This document shows, piece by piece, positions 24,463 through 36,983 of a stretch of DNA of 64,000 bases. This stretch comes from Rhytidiadelphus loreus. Its lineage: Eukaryota > Streptophyta > Bryopsida > Hypnales > Hylocomiaceae. The notes beneath the pieces were generated by a model that was not told where the DNA came from, ran no database searches, and saw only the letters and a list, made by a program, of their open reading frames with translations. A program made the position numbers and the translations under genes. The stretch lies in the NCBI GenBank assembly GCA_947034895.1, contig OX344763.1:70761093-70825092 (forward strand), written 5' to 3'. Numbering within the stretch: position 1 is the stretch's first letter; the number at the start of each line of letters is the position of its first letter.

Positions 24463-25435
24463 AGCCACTAGAAGAAAATGAGGGGTTTTGCAACTACAGT
24501 ATGCAACTCATTTTGTAGTTGCATAGGACGTTTGCAACTAGGTGACAATGTAGAGTCCGTAGTTGCAGTGGACAAGTCGCATTAGTTGCAGTGTAGTTGC
24601 AAGGTTTTTTGTCATCCGACACCATACAAAGAACTTCATCCTTGTGTGCAACTTGTTTGCAACTTGCTTGCAACTTGCTTGCAACTTGTAGATTTGTCAA
24701 TTTTAAAATATAAATCTCAATGATTTGTAGATTTCAAATTTTCAGATCTACCTCCTTTCGAGATTTTTGAATTTCAGAACTACCTTTTTCTTAGATTTTT
24801 GAATTTCAAATCTACCTTTTTCTAGATTTCAAAATTTCAAATCTACCCTCTTCCTAGATTTCAAAATTTCAGATCTACCTTCTTCCTAGATTTCAAAATT
24901 CAATTTCCTAGATTATAAAATTTCTTGAATTTTAATTATTTTTTAAATTCTTATATACAAAATCTACAAATTGTAGAAACCCACAAATTATAGAAATCTT
25001 AGAATTCTATCAAAAGAATTCATTACATAAGACTATAACAACTTATAAGTCTTATATGTTCAATCTAATGGTACTCTTTACAATTGATATGGGTCAATTG
25101 ATATAACACGAATGGGAATGAACTTTGAAAGCAACTAGGAAACAACTAGAGTGCAACTAAGAAACAACTAGCGTACAACTAGAAAACAACTATGGTCATT
25201 TTACAGTTGCATAATAGTTGCATAGGACACTAGTTGTTTCCTAGTCTTTTTTTGCAACTACAGAATGACTACTTTGCAACTAAAACAATGAATGAATGTT
25301 GTAAAACAATGACACAAAACAACTACATTAGATTTGGTGCAAATAGAGAGGAAACTAGTTGCATGACAGTTGCATAGGGCACTAGTTGCATAGTTAGTAG
25401 TTGGTTGTGCCGAACGTGTTTTTCTTCTAGTGAGC
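24463..25435. mobile_element. CACTA-type element, 967 bp, AGC target duplication
   Basis: CACTAGAAGAAAA (24466 on) and TTTTTCTTCTAGTG (ending 25432) are inverted termini, flanked by the direct 3-bp repeat AGC on both sides. Next to each end there are many copies of TGCAACTA/TAGTTGCA in both orientations (for example 24489-24680 and 25138-25400). This is the usual layout of subterminal transposase-binding repeats in CACTA elements. There is no transposase frame, so it is non-autonomous. Confidence 0.92.
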
Positions 25436-26922
25436 ATACAAAGAGAAAAAAATTTAAGTTTGAAAAAGTTGTCATAGGCCCATCTTTTTAGGGTTTATAG
25501 TCCTATCATAGTTAAACCCAAATAGACTATGGTTCATTCAATAGACACTTTAAAATTTAGATAGAGTCTTACAAAGTCAAATTTTTAATGAATGTTTTGA
25601 AAAGTTTGACATAAATTTGGAACATTCACCATCAAACTGTTGAAAATATCCATCAAAACTTGGGTAGAGTCATACAAAGTCAATTTAGAGAATTCAATTT
25701 GAAATAAATCCAGGTATGTTTGAGAAAAAACATTTTCTTTTGACTTTCTAATCTAAAATTTCTTGAAATTTTTTGTCACATATTCCAAATGTTTATTCTC
25801 AAACTTTTCTTTGATTGGATTTCAAATAAAAAAATTGCTCACTATGGAAGAATTCATCAAAAAAATGACTAAAGCATTGTTAACTTACTCGATTTCTTCA
25901 TATAGTAGGGTGATTTAGGGTAAAGTAGAGTAAAAATTTGCATGCATGTACCTAAAGAGATCTGCTATTCAATAGTGTAGAGGTCCAATTTTGTATAGAG
26001 CAAAAATTTCACTCCAAGAGGAATAAAAGTGTATCTACCCTATCTCACTAGAATGAAAATAAGGTTGTTTTTTCTCCCTTCAAATGTTATAATCTTTCGA
26101 TCCATGAAGTCAAATAGTCTAAATTTTTTCCAAACATTGCCATAATAGTTAAGTACACTTTTGTATGGTTGAAATTTTTTTTTAAATATTTTCAATTTTA
26201 GTCAATGTACTAAAAAATGGTAGTTTTGGACAATTTCTCTTAAAAAACTCCCTTGATTTTGTAGGATTTAAGTGTCAAGTTCAACATGTTCAACCTTAAC
26301 TTAGCTTTGGCCCTTGATCAAGTGGTAGTCAAGTTGTCCATTTGAAGCATGGTCCACTTGATCCATTTACCCTAGAAGGACACAACCTTTGATCAAGATA
26401 GTCACTAAAATACTTTGATTATTGGGATTTTAGATGATGCCCTAACTCAAAAGTAATTTCTACTGTCTAAAATAGATGAAACATATTCTCTAATTATTCT
26501 TCAAGAAAAATTTGACCCCAATTTAGAAAACATAATCTATATGAAGTCTTCTATAAAAAAAAAGCTTGTATGGATACTAAACCTCTAACTCTCTAAAGGA
26601 GTATTTATATTAGTAACCAAGATTTAAAACAAATAATTCTCTTGATCATGGCCCTTGGTTCAAGAGCTATGACCAAAAATAAGTTTTGTTATACATTGAT
26701 CCATTGAAGGGTTGTTTTTTTAAATGTCAAAAAATGCTCTAAGACCATGAATTGGGTCTTGAAAAAACAACACTTGGTGTGGATTTGATTTAGGAATTCA
26801 AGAGAAATGGAAGACAATTGTAGACTCGTAGTAAATTGGATGTTATTGCCCGTATTGAAAACAAACTTGAGCTCACTTAAGGGCTCCAATTAATCAAAGG
26901 CCTCAACCAATTGGTTCTCAAT
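25436..26922. other. AT-rich non-coding DNA
   Basis: No gene and no paired terminal repeats seen. Confidence 0.4.
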
Positions 26923-27172
26923 TTAACCCCTGAGCGCCCAGCCCATGTTCACAAAAATCCAAACCTTTCTATATTTATTCCAATTAAACTATCACCTAAA
27001 AAAAGATCTACACTAATTGACCATACCGATTGATAGTAGAGACATGTCCAAAGATTCATGGAGAGGGACGCGTCCTTTGACCGTACCATTGAAAAGATTA
27101 TAAGAGTTAAACAAGAACATCTTTCAAAAATGGAGAGGCCATATTTTGGCCCCTCGGGTGCTTAGGGGTTAA
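26923..27172. mobile_element. R7 TTAA-bounded MITE, 250 bp
   Basis: TTAACCCCTGAGCGCCCAGC and CCCCTCGGGTGCTTAGGGGTTAA (right end 27150-27172) are inverted ends at TTAA sites. The short interior holds an exchanged pair GACCATACCGATTG / GACCGTACC but no frame. One of the smallest members of the TTAA group. Confidence 0.75.
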
Positions 27173-27665
27173 TTAAGCTTAGAAATTCTTTAGAATATCA
27201 CATATGTTCTTTTGTATTTGACTTCCAATTAACAAATTATGTACTTAAACATATAAGACATAAAATATTGGGTTCATAATTCAACCATAATTTATTTTTA
27301 TTTGAATGTCATTTTAACATGACATTTTTATAGCTTTTGAGAAATGTGAGAGGTGAAATATTGATGCAAATTGAAAGAATTATAAATCACTTGATTCACA
27401 TCAACATGAATATAAACTTTTTTACTATTGTAGGGGATTGAACTTCAAAGTCAACTTTACAAGTAAGAACCACCTTTGGGGGGATTGCAAGTAGTGCATT
27501 TCTATAGCAAAAAATAGGGCTTCTAGCATAAAATGTGGAGTGGATGGATTTAGTAGATTATTCAAGCCACATATTCTGAATCCAGTTCAAAAGCATTAAA
27601 AAATAAAAACAATGTGAACATTCAAATTTTCACTTTCTAAATGCCCATGGGACTTGTAATGTCCT
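27173..27665. other. AT-rich non-coding DNA
   Basis: Nothing recognised. Confidence 0.4.
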
Positions 27666-29374
27666 TTAACCCCTAAAGGATCATTGTCCCTTCGGATGAC
27701 AAATGCGTTTTTGGGCAGGTACCTACGGGCTGAAATTTTCTCCTAATTTTTTGAATTTTTTTTTGGAGGTAGAAAAGTTGATTAGCTTTGTGGGAATATA
27801 ATTCTTTTCAAAATCGGTGCCCGGGAACAATAGTTATGACCAAATAAGCTCAAACGAGGGGACAGCGGGCAGCTCGGGCAGCCAAAAAAAAATGGACAAA
27901 AATTTGAGTTTTTTTTTTTAATATTATTTTTTCTCATAGATCATATTTTTGTCTATCTGGAAAGCTTTGATTCATTTCATTTGGATATGTTATGAGAAAG
28001 TTATGGACATTCTTGTTTTGGGGGGCAGTTAGAGCATCTTCTTGAAAAAAATAACTTGTAGGATTCATTTCTGAATGCAATTTTTCAAAAAAAAATTTGC
28101 ATGCTTTGATTTACTTGCTAGAACAATCTCACCATTGGGATTAGTGAATTTTAATTCCATCTAAAATATATGAATATTTTAGATTTTCCTTCTATCTCAT
28201 ACCTACTTCTACTTAACAATTTTTTTAAGAATGATAATTTATTTATTTTTACCTAGACTCTCAACTCAATTCTCCATTGTAAAGATTTAACCCCTAAGTG
28301 CCTAAGCCTTTCCAAGTGTGTTTTTTCCATGAAAAAAGAACACGGGCTTATAGTTATCTCCATTGAAGCAAAATGATTTTTTTTCAAAATCTAACCATAT
28401 GGATGTTTAAAGAGCTTGCTTATTAGTATGCATGCCAATTTTGAGTGCAAAATTGCATAAAAGTTGTGAGATTATAACAAGAAAAATGTATGATTTCTAT
28501 TTTTAATATGTTGTCCCTCTCCACAATGTTTCAGAAATTTGCACATAAAAGCTTTTTGGGATTAGAGGTGACATGAACAACTACAAATTGTGTTAGCACA
28601 CTAAAATACCCTTTGAAAAAACTTAATATCACTTGAAAAGCTATTAAACTCATTACACAATCCACTTTGCAATTGTTGAGATGCAATTTTCTTTTATAAG
28701 AATAAATCACAAATAACTCCAAATCAACACTTTTTTGTTTAAATTTTCAATGTGAAAATCATGAAAACACTTTACTCTTTCCATTGGGACCATTTTCAAA
28801 GCAAATGGATAAATATAAGTTTTTAGATCTCAAATCATGTGATATTGCTCAAAGTTGGAAAATGAAGTAAAATTAGCAAGCTTTACTCTTCCACTAATGG
28901 ACATATATGGCTCTGGAGACCTCTCAACAATCAAATATGTACCTTTTTCAATGAAAAATGAAAGTTTTCAATAGTTAACCCTAAAAACTGCCCAATTTTT
29001 TTTTTAAACTAGTCAAACGAATTTAATTGCTCGCTGCAAAATGAGCCTGAAATTTTAGATCGACCATATTTGGTCGCCCAGGCATTTAGGGGTTAAAGCT
29101 CAAAAATTTTAAGTTAAAAATGTTCAAAGTCAAAAAATCTAGTCCCGCAATGTGCTGAAAAACTTGTTTTTTCCATTTTAAACGCAGATATCTTGCAATA
29201 TGAGCGGTCAAAAATTTTGAAATTTTTTCCACACACTCTCATACTAGTTAGGTGTAAGATCCTATGGTTTGATATGGAAAAAAAAGTGTTTAAATTTTTT
29301 TTACTCCTTGCTATAGGTATGGCAGTTTTGAGTGTTTTCTGGCAGAAAAAAGGCCTTGGTCCTTTAGGGGTTAA
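27666..29374 (-). mobile_element. R2 TTAA-MITE, copy d, interrupted by R3
   Basis: Outer TTAA sites 27666-27669 and 29371-29374. In this orientation it begins with the subterminal ATTGTCCCTTCGG end and finishes AAAGGCCTTGGTCCTTTAGG. Removing the 802-bp R3 element and one TTAA leaves 895 bp, colinear with copies c, e and f. Non-coding. Confidence 0.93.
28287..29096 (+). mobile_element. R3 TTAA-MITE nested in R2, 802 bp
   Basis: TTAA at 28287-28290 and 29093-29096. Left CCCCTAAGTGCCTAAGCC, right GGCATTTAGGGG. Uninterrupted R2 copies (reverse strand near 22150, forward near 36690) have AGAT/AAAT-TTAA-AG at this point with a single TTAA. So the insertion duplicated exactly TTAA and nothing else changed. 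The other full R3 copy is at 20972. Confidence 0.95.
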
Positions 29375-29417
29375 GGTTAATAATCTGAAACCCAATATTT
29401 TCAACATGATCTCATTC

Positions 29418-30016
29418 CATTAAATCTAGGGGAGGACACTCTCACTACATTTGGGGTACCCACGTGTGGCGAAGTGATTTTTTGACCCCCTATTTACTTT
29501 TGAATAAACTATAATTTCATCCTAACATTTTGAGCTTTGTTTAACAATGACTAAAGGTTTCTACTGACAAAAATTTCAATTCCAAATAACATAAGATATA
29601 TTGTCTAGAAAGGGTTGAAAAATGAACTAAAATGGCATGTTCTCCATCTAAAATATTTATAGAGCTGACATGAAGATGACTATTGCATCAATATTCAACC
29701 AAAATAAACTTTCAAAAGAAAGCTATTCTATAGATTTTTTTTTTTTTTTTTTCAAATTCTTTTTCTTATATAATATAGAGGCGTGAAAGTTATTTTCAGC
29801 TTTACAATGTATCTTTTTTCTTAAATTTTTTATAACTAATTACTATTAGCATAAAAAAATACCAATAATTCAAAACATAAACTTTTAAAGTAGTAAAATC
29901 TATCCATAATTATTTTTTGAAAAAAAAAATAAATTTATCGATGTATTACTTGTATTACTTTTTCTACCACATATGGGTTGCTAAAATGTGGGGAGTGTCC
30001 TCCCCGGGCATTAAAT
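29418..30016. mobile_element. hAT-like MITE with 8-bp duplication
   Basis: The direct repeat CATTAAAT (29418-29425 and 30009-30016) flanks an element of 583 bp with inverted ends CTAGGGGAGGACACTC and GAGTGTCCTCCCCGGG. The 8-bp target duplication and the YARGGG-type start are those of the hAT superfamily. The interior is AT-rich with a T16 run and no transposase. Confidence 0.85.
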
Positions 30017-31996
30017 TTGTACTCACTTAAATTTTTGGACATTTGAATCTCATATATTATATAGACTTAGAATTCATCAGCACTTTGAATTTCTGTAGTT
30101 TTTTTGAATTTATAATAGAAATTTGTATGCCTAGTTACACAAGAAAAATGAACTCAGAAGAATAAAAAAGAAATTGTGTAGAATTTGCAAACATTTAGAA
30201 GATGTAGGATTCTTGAACAATTTGTAGTATAGTGCAGGATTCAATTTGTTCTTTCTGCTCTGTTGTAAATTAAAAAATAGATTGCAAAAATTAGATCCAA
30301 AGTTGTAGAAATATAAACAACTTCTACATTTTTTCCGACTCTCCACATTAGAGATTCATTATGAATCAAAAGTCCTAAAATTATTTCCTACTTCTATATT
30401 TTTTTTTTGTCCCCTATCATTCAAAGTCTGACTTTTGTGATGTGAGTTCAATTTTTAAAGTACAATGCAAGGTCCTCTAATTTTTTCATTCCATTTTCAA
30501 TTTTTGAGAAAATAGCATAAACAGAATATACTCACAAAATTGAATTCCTAAAAATTTATACAACTTCTAAAATTATTTTTTTGCTCCTCCTAATTCAAAT
30601 TCTAGGGCTTTGTGATTTGAGATTTCCAAATCATTTGGGAGGTTCAAATGCAAGGTTCATTTTGTTTTTGCACTCCATTATAAAAAAAAATACCCCTCAA
30701 ATTCAATGTGTTATTAATGAAAAAGAAAACAAGACAATTTTAAAATGGAGAGCATTCAAAATTATTCATAAAGTGAGGCCTTACATGAATACATAATTTT
30801 CACTTTTTGAATAATTATGCCTTTTAAGCAAACAAGACGTCAAAAATTAAGTTTTGAAACTTGCACAATCCATTATTTTCATACTAATACTATAATATAA
30901 GTGTATGCATAGTGGAAATAATGATCCAAATTGAAAGAACTATAAATCATTCAATTGAGATTGACATAAAATATTAACTTTTTTCACTATTGTATATATC
31001 AATCCATCCACCTTTTCATTCAAACACTCAATAAACTCCATATTTTGTCTAGAAGTGGACTTCACTAGCCTTTAAATATTAGAAAAAACAATTTGAACTT
31101 CCTGCATTCATCCATTGAAAAAAATTAAGCATTATACCAACACAAAAATGCAACAAAATTTGATCTATGCAATCAAATCAAAACTTAAGATAGAATTATA
31201 GAAAGACATATTTATCATGGAAGGGGTCAAAATTCATCTCATATTTCTTACAATTTATTTTTCTTGTCACATCCTAAAACTATAAGAATTTAAAAAAAAT
31301 TAGAGTATTTTGATGGTTGAAGAATAAATGCACTTTTATTGTATAAGACCATTAAGGTATATATTTGTTGCCAAATCAATAATTAAAGCTTGGAAAATGT
31401 GATTTGATAAATGCTTAAAACAAGAAAATTCTCTATTTTTTTGTAAAAAATTGAAATTTCAAATAATTTGTCATGTATTTAAAAAAATAAAACTTATCAA
31501 CCTTAACCACTAGGCTATGGTATCAATTGAAATCATCAATCAAATCAATCAATGGAGTTATACAATAAAAGATGTGGAGCTTGAAATATAAAAATCAATA
31601 CATGTCTTGTTATAAATTGTGTTTTCTTTTTCACCTTTAAAAAATGAGTTCCATTTGATAATCCAATATGTAAGTCTATCCCATTATACCAATTGAACCT
31701 TTGTAAATTCAAGTCTTCGATCACATCACATTGGAATTATAAAGCTAGTGATATGTACAAGTATAATTCAATTATTTTCCTTTGAAGACTATTCTTGAGT
31801 TTCTCAAAAGTTTTCATCTTTAAACATTAGTAATATTTGTTTAAACATTAGTCTTAAAATGTTCAATTTAAACATTAGTATTATTATCAAATATATAGAG
31901 TTTTCTAATGCAAAAGTGAGAAATAAGATAGAATCTTAGATGAGACTTGCAAAATAACTATAACATTGGGTCAAAAGACACAATCTAACAACTAAT
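30017..31996. other. AT-rich non-coding DNA
   Basis: Only short open frames without recognisable motifs. Confidence 0.4.
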
Positions 31997-32543
31997 TAAG
32001 GTAAACCTACCTATGATAGGCAAACCACCTAATGCAGACATCTAGAAACACCCCCATTACAAACTTACATCAACCCATTTCAGATTTTAGTTAATAAATG
32101 ACATTAGGACTTCATTAGGGTAGTTAGTGGACAAAATCAATGCCTTGGGAGATGGTCATAGAGTAATTAGAGACTGTCATAGGAACCTTACACCTTTTTA
32201 GTGTAAATTTGTCAAACAAAGTTATTTTTTTATTTCTTCAATGTGATGGCCATGTTAGGAGATCTTGTATCCATGATAGAAAATGTTATGACTGATTTAG
32301 GTGATAAGATGGCCATTATGGAAACACTTTTGGTTGATTTGGGGTAGTCTAAAGACTCTTTTGAGCTAATTGGGTAGCACACTTCCAAAATTTATAGAAA
32401 CCCATACTTTGTCTAAAAAATACAATTTAAGTTGATGTCATCATTCCTCACATTTGTCTTTGTGTAGAAAAAAATCTGAATTTTTTGGCAAATTGCAACA
32501 CATCACACCACTCATTCTCCTTGTCATAGGCAAGTTTACCTTA
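31997..32543 (+). mobile_element. TA-flanked MITE, AGGTAAAC family, copy 1 (543 bp)
   Basis: TA, then AGGTAAACCTACCTATGATA; right end TGTCATAGGCAAGTTTACCT, then TA. The whole element is present again, inverted, at 43602-44145 (shared TTGATGTAAGTTTGTAATGG in complement, and so on). No coding capacity. Confidence 0.88.
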
Positions 32544-34139
32544 AATCACTGGATGGAATGAATGAATTGTGCTTATGTTATGTACCCCGTCCTACTTATA
32601 TTTTTGGAAATTTGTTGTCACTGCAATCAATATGGGATATCGACACCATATCAAAATCTGTGTATGTACATCATACCATACTAATATACCATATATTATA
32701 TATTTGTTTATACGCATGGATTGTGTATCATATATCCATATACATTCAGTATATCATATTATGTAAGTATTGTATTTATTGTATCATATCTATATTGTTA
32801 AGCCTAACTCTATTCAATAGCCAAAATGGTATGTTTGATGGCACAATTAATGGCTACTTATTTTTGCTACTACTATTGATTGGCAGTATTAGAGGGATGG
32901 GCACAATTTTCCCTCATCTTCATCAATGGCTCATGTTTTTTCCACCCAATGGAGGGTGCCAATGGTCCCGAGTAGGTGTAAGTTTATTTTTTGCCACATT
33001 GCAAGACTTGTAAAATAACTTTATTCTATGAAGAGACCCTATAAAAAAAATATCTCAAATTACTAGCAAAATCTTTTAAATGCACATCTCACCTTAATTT
33101 GTAACAATTATTTTTTATAGATTATTCTATACATTTCAGTGATTTTGTAATAAGATACTATATTTGACAAATTGTCATCTCATTTTGAGCTTATCTGTTG
33201 CAAATTTTCTAATTTCCCCTTAAAATCTTGTTTCGTGAAAATTACGAAGTGTTTTCTGTTCTATCTACCAGGCTAAAACTCTTGTTAAATACTTTCACTA
33301 TTAATGATATTTCTTATTCTAGTATTGCACATATAAAATATATGATTTCTTCTAACTTTTTTGAATTTTGCATTTGAACAACAGATGTCAAATATGAAAT
33401 TTGAATTTTTTTGGTAAGTTCAAATATTAAAAAACATAAATAAATCTTTGTCTTATCAATTTAGAGGAAATTAACATTAAAAACTCACAAAAAGTACAAT
33501 TTCTTTCTTTGTATGATGGGCTAGCTTTACAAGTTTGTCAACCTGACGTAATATGAACACTAATTTATTTATTGTTTCTTCAAATAATTATATATTTGTA
33601 GTAAATTTTACAACAATTTTTTTTTTGGACCCTTATTTATTTCTAAATAAATAATAATACACATTTGGAAGTAACCACTTTGTGATAAGTTATTTCCTTG
33701 TGAATTCAAAAAAGTTAACCACCACCTTTCTAAAAGCTCCCATTGGATGAAAGCAAACTCTAATTCATAAGTTTCTATAATAATTTGAAGACCAAAACTT
33801 CTTCAAAATAATATTATCCAAACCAAGGCTAAAATCTTTACATTTAAATTTTCTTAATACATAAAACTATAGGATTATTTATTTATCTTATTCAATTATA
33901 TCCTTCTAAATTTTTGAATGAAAATCCCTGCAAATTACAAGATGAATGAGTGTAAATCAAGTCCTAAACTTTGTTTTGATGTCCCTTTTCAAAGGCAAAG
34001 TTTTATCTTTCAAATTTATGTAGTTTTTAAATTGTCTTGTAACTTGTGCGTTTTAGTCAATATTTTGGAAAATGGATTAAGAATACATGGAAGAAAATTT
34101 AATCAAAAAAACTTTGACATTCATCTTTAAAAATATTAG
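32544..34139. other. Intergenic DNA; CATATCC-rich stretch, no gene recognised
   Basis: 32640-32800 is rich in ATATCC/CATAC words like the blocks near 15150 and 38680. The open frame near 32558-33013 crosses this simple sequence and has no domain. Confidence 0.35.
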
Positions 34140-34647
34140 AAAATTAAAGGTGGTACATGATGATAGAAAAAACTAAATTGTTAATGACTCTGACAAGAAA
34201 TTGAAAATTGTCAATCTCAATTGTAAGAATATTTCAATAAAAAACATGTATCTTTTGTTTTTGTTTTGTTTAAAAATTTTAAAAATTGAATTCAAAGAGT
34301 GATTCAATATTCTTTTCCTACCTTCAATGTCCAAGAAATAATATTTCTCGTACTTTCATATCATTAGTTGGAATTGAATGGTTCAAAGGTTTTTGGGTAA
34401 GTATCAATTTGTGCTATCAAACAAATTAATTAATATACTTTTAAAATATTCTTTTAGTTGTTGTCTTGAACATTGAAATTTGAAAAGACACTTATAACTT
34501 GTGCACCATTATTGAAACGACGTGAAATGAAACATTATTTGTCAAGATCCATTCTAAAAAATTCATGCAAATATTATAAATTATGAAGTCAATAGAGCTT
34601 GCCCAAATTCTCAAAAAATACAAAATGATTCCTCTCAATATTAAGGG
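34140..34647 (+). mobile_element. Decayed R2 TTAA-MITE, right part
   Basis: Segments follow the order of R2 copy b (TTGAAAATTGTCAATCTCAATTG, then GAAACGACGTGAAATG-type, then GAGCTTGCCCAAATTCT) and it ends AAGGGTTAA at 34647. It is strongly diverged, and the left end was not located. Confidence 0.5.
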
Positions 34648-35184
34648 TTAAAGAGAATGATGCTACATGTAGGTAATACTAAGAATGTAGAGGTTAACGC
34701 AAGGCATACCCACTTCAAAGTGGCTACTTTGAATTATGTTCTATTAAAGATAATTTGTAGAGTTCCAAAGTTAATTTTTGTCAAAGACCACTTTAAAGTG
34801 TCATTTCTATTACATTGTGCAAATCCACAAAAAGATGATGTATTTTGGGGGATTGAATCATAGAATCTTATACTTCAACAAATGTAGAAACTTTGTGGGG
34901 TTGGAATATATCAAAAATATTCTTGCAATTTGAGCGTATGCTACAAATTGACAACACATAATTTTCCACCATACATCTTTAAGAAATAAGAATCCCAATG
35001 ATGGATGGAAAGATTTTTTCATCTTTTACAAGCCCCAAATAGAAAAATTAAAAGGCTAATGCAAACACCCAAGTGCCTAAGCACTACTAGAAAAGGCACT
35101 TGCAATGAGACAACTAACAGTCCCATTGGGAGACTCCACAAATTCCAAATTTCAATGCAAAATTCTAAAATCCAACATTGATCC
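34648..35184. other. AT-rich DNA with one unpaired CACTA terminus
   Basis: CACTACTAGAAAAGGCACTTG begins at 35082 and looks like a CACTA-element left end, but no inverted partner is visible, so the element is truncated. The rest of the stretch shows nothing. Confidence 0.4.
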
Positions 35185-35413
35185 TTAATCCTTGAATGTC
35201 GACATGGATGCCAAACGTTCGATGGATGACAAGGAATCTTTGAGTGTAGGACGAAAGTGCAACTATTCATCCTTGGAATTGGGTTTGGAAAGGGAAGATT
35301 TCCTACAGTACTTTGACTTCTAATAGGTGCTTTCCTATTTCTTTGACCAATGATTCACACAGTAGTACAAAAGGATGATTTTGAGCATCACCCCTTTGAC
35401 ATTCAAGGGTTAA
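35185..35413 (+). mobile_element. R4 TTAA-MITE, full copy, 229 bp
   Basis: TTAATCCTTGAATGTCGAC on the left, TTTGACATTCAAGGGTTAA on the right; the same length as the copy at 14576, counting the TTAA sites. Colinear interior. Non-coding. Confidence 0.85.
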
Positions 35414-35559
35414 ACACCACAGTTGGAAACACCCATGACTTACCTATAGCATTGATGTGTATGGTGGGGATAATAATGTGATTGGTTGGGGTCAAGTTTG
35501 CCCACAAATCAAGGTTCCACTTGATATTGCTCCTAATAAATGCAGACAATATGATCTAC

Positions 35560-35835
35560 TCAGGGCAGATTCCGCCCTATAAGCGGCCATGGGGCAAGCC
35601 CGGCAGGGCGAGCCCTATGACCGCGCCTAAGGCGCAATCTACCTTGAGCATACTGTTCCCTGGCATTAAAATCACTAGGAGCGTATTCTAACCGCACATT
35701 CCATTGGCAGAATTGGCCCTAGAATTCAAAATCTGCACGCAAGGCTGATTCTACATTCCAGGGCCGATTCTGCCAATGGAATGTGCCTTCATAAAGGGAA
35801 GAATACGCTCCCAGTGATTTTAATGTAGCTTGCAG
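35560..35835. repeat. GC-rich island with strong inverted repeat
   Basis: 35575-35640 is strongly GC-rich in very AT-rich surroundings and contains small perfect hairpins (GCGCC-TAA-GGCGC; GGGC-AA-GCCC; GGGC-GA-GCCC). It is followed by an imperfect foldback: CATTAAAATCACTAGGAGCG near 35664 and its inverted partner ending near 35827, with GCACATTCCATTGGCAGAAT paired to its complement closer in. Probably a foldback MITE, with no coding sequence. Confidence 0.6.
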
Positions 35836-36100
35836 TGCAGCAAGCCAATTTTGGAGAGCCAGTTGCACAATTTTGGAGTTGCATATTCCTAATCATTTGT
35901 TATCACATATGCATTCAATAAGGATATATGATTTAGGAGATAATGAAAAATGAATAAAAAAATTCATTTTCATTTTCAGGTTTGCGGGTAATGAAATATA
36001 TGTTAAGAAAATTTATATGTTTTAATTTTTTGGGTATGTAGGGGGGGGGGCTTTTGGATCCCTTTTGAGTGTCTATCTACTCAAAAGGGCCCGTACAAAT

Positions 36101-36983
36101 TCAACTCCTGAAAGACCATTGTCCCTTCGAGGGACAAATGGGATTTTGGGCAGGTACCTACGTGCTGAATTTTTGTCATAATTTTTTGAAACAATTTTGA
36201 AGATAGAAAAATTGATTAGCTAATCAAAAGTTATGCCCAAATAAGCTCAAAACACATGGAGAGGGGAGCAAAAAAAATTCAAAATTTGAATTTGAATATT
36301 TTGAATTTTTTTTCCTTGTAGATTATATTTTTTTCAACATAGAAAGCTTTGATTCATTCCATTTGGATTTGTTATGAGAAAATTATGGACAATCTTGTTT
36401 TGGGGGCAATTAGAGCATCTTTTTGAAAAATATCTTATAGGATTCATTTCTGAATGTAATTCTTACAATTTAAAAAAAAGAAAAAGTTCTTCATGGTTTA
36501 GTTTGCTTCCTAGAATAATCTCACCATTGGAATTAGTGCATTTTAATTCCATTTTAGAGATGTTAATCATTTAGATTTTCCTTATATTTCATACCTACTT
36601 CTACTTAATAAATTTTTACAGAATAAAAATTAAGTGTTTTTGAAATTGTTTTTTTCCTAGACTCTCAACTCAATTTCCCACAACAAAGATTTAAAGATCA
36701 AAACTCTATAGTGCAAAAAATCTAGTTTAAAAAGGTTCAAAGTCAAATAATCTAGTCCCGTAGTGTGCTGAAAAACATACTTTTTTTCACTTTAAATGCA
36801 AATATCTTGCAATTTGTGCAGTCAAAGTTTTTGAAAATTTTCCACACATTCACATATTATTTAGATGTAAGATCCTACAGTTAGATGTGCAAAAAAAACA
36901 ATTTTTGATTTTCTTTTTACTCTTTGCTATAGAAATGACTGTTTTGAGTGTTTTTTGGTAGAAAAATGTCCTATAGGGATTAA
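36101..36983 (-). mobile_element. R2 TTAA-MITE, copy e
   Basis: Inverted R2 orientation. Left site decayed to TCAA, end CTCCTGAAAGACCATTGTCC; right GTCCTATAGGGATTAA. The empty-site sequence AAAGATTTAAAGATC is at about 36687-36700. 875 bp inside, non-coding. Confidence 0.87.

Noticed and set aside
24466..25432. Regular GCAACTA repeats as a CRISPR array
   Set aside because: Spacing is irregular, both orientations occur, and the block lies within CACTA termini in a plant genome.
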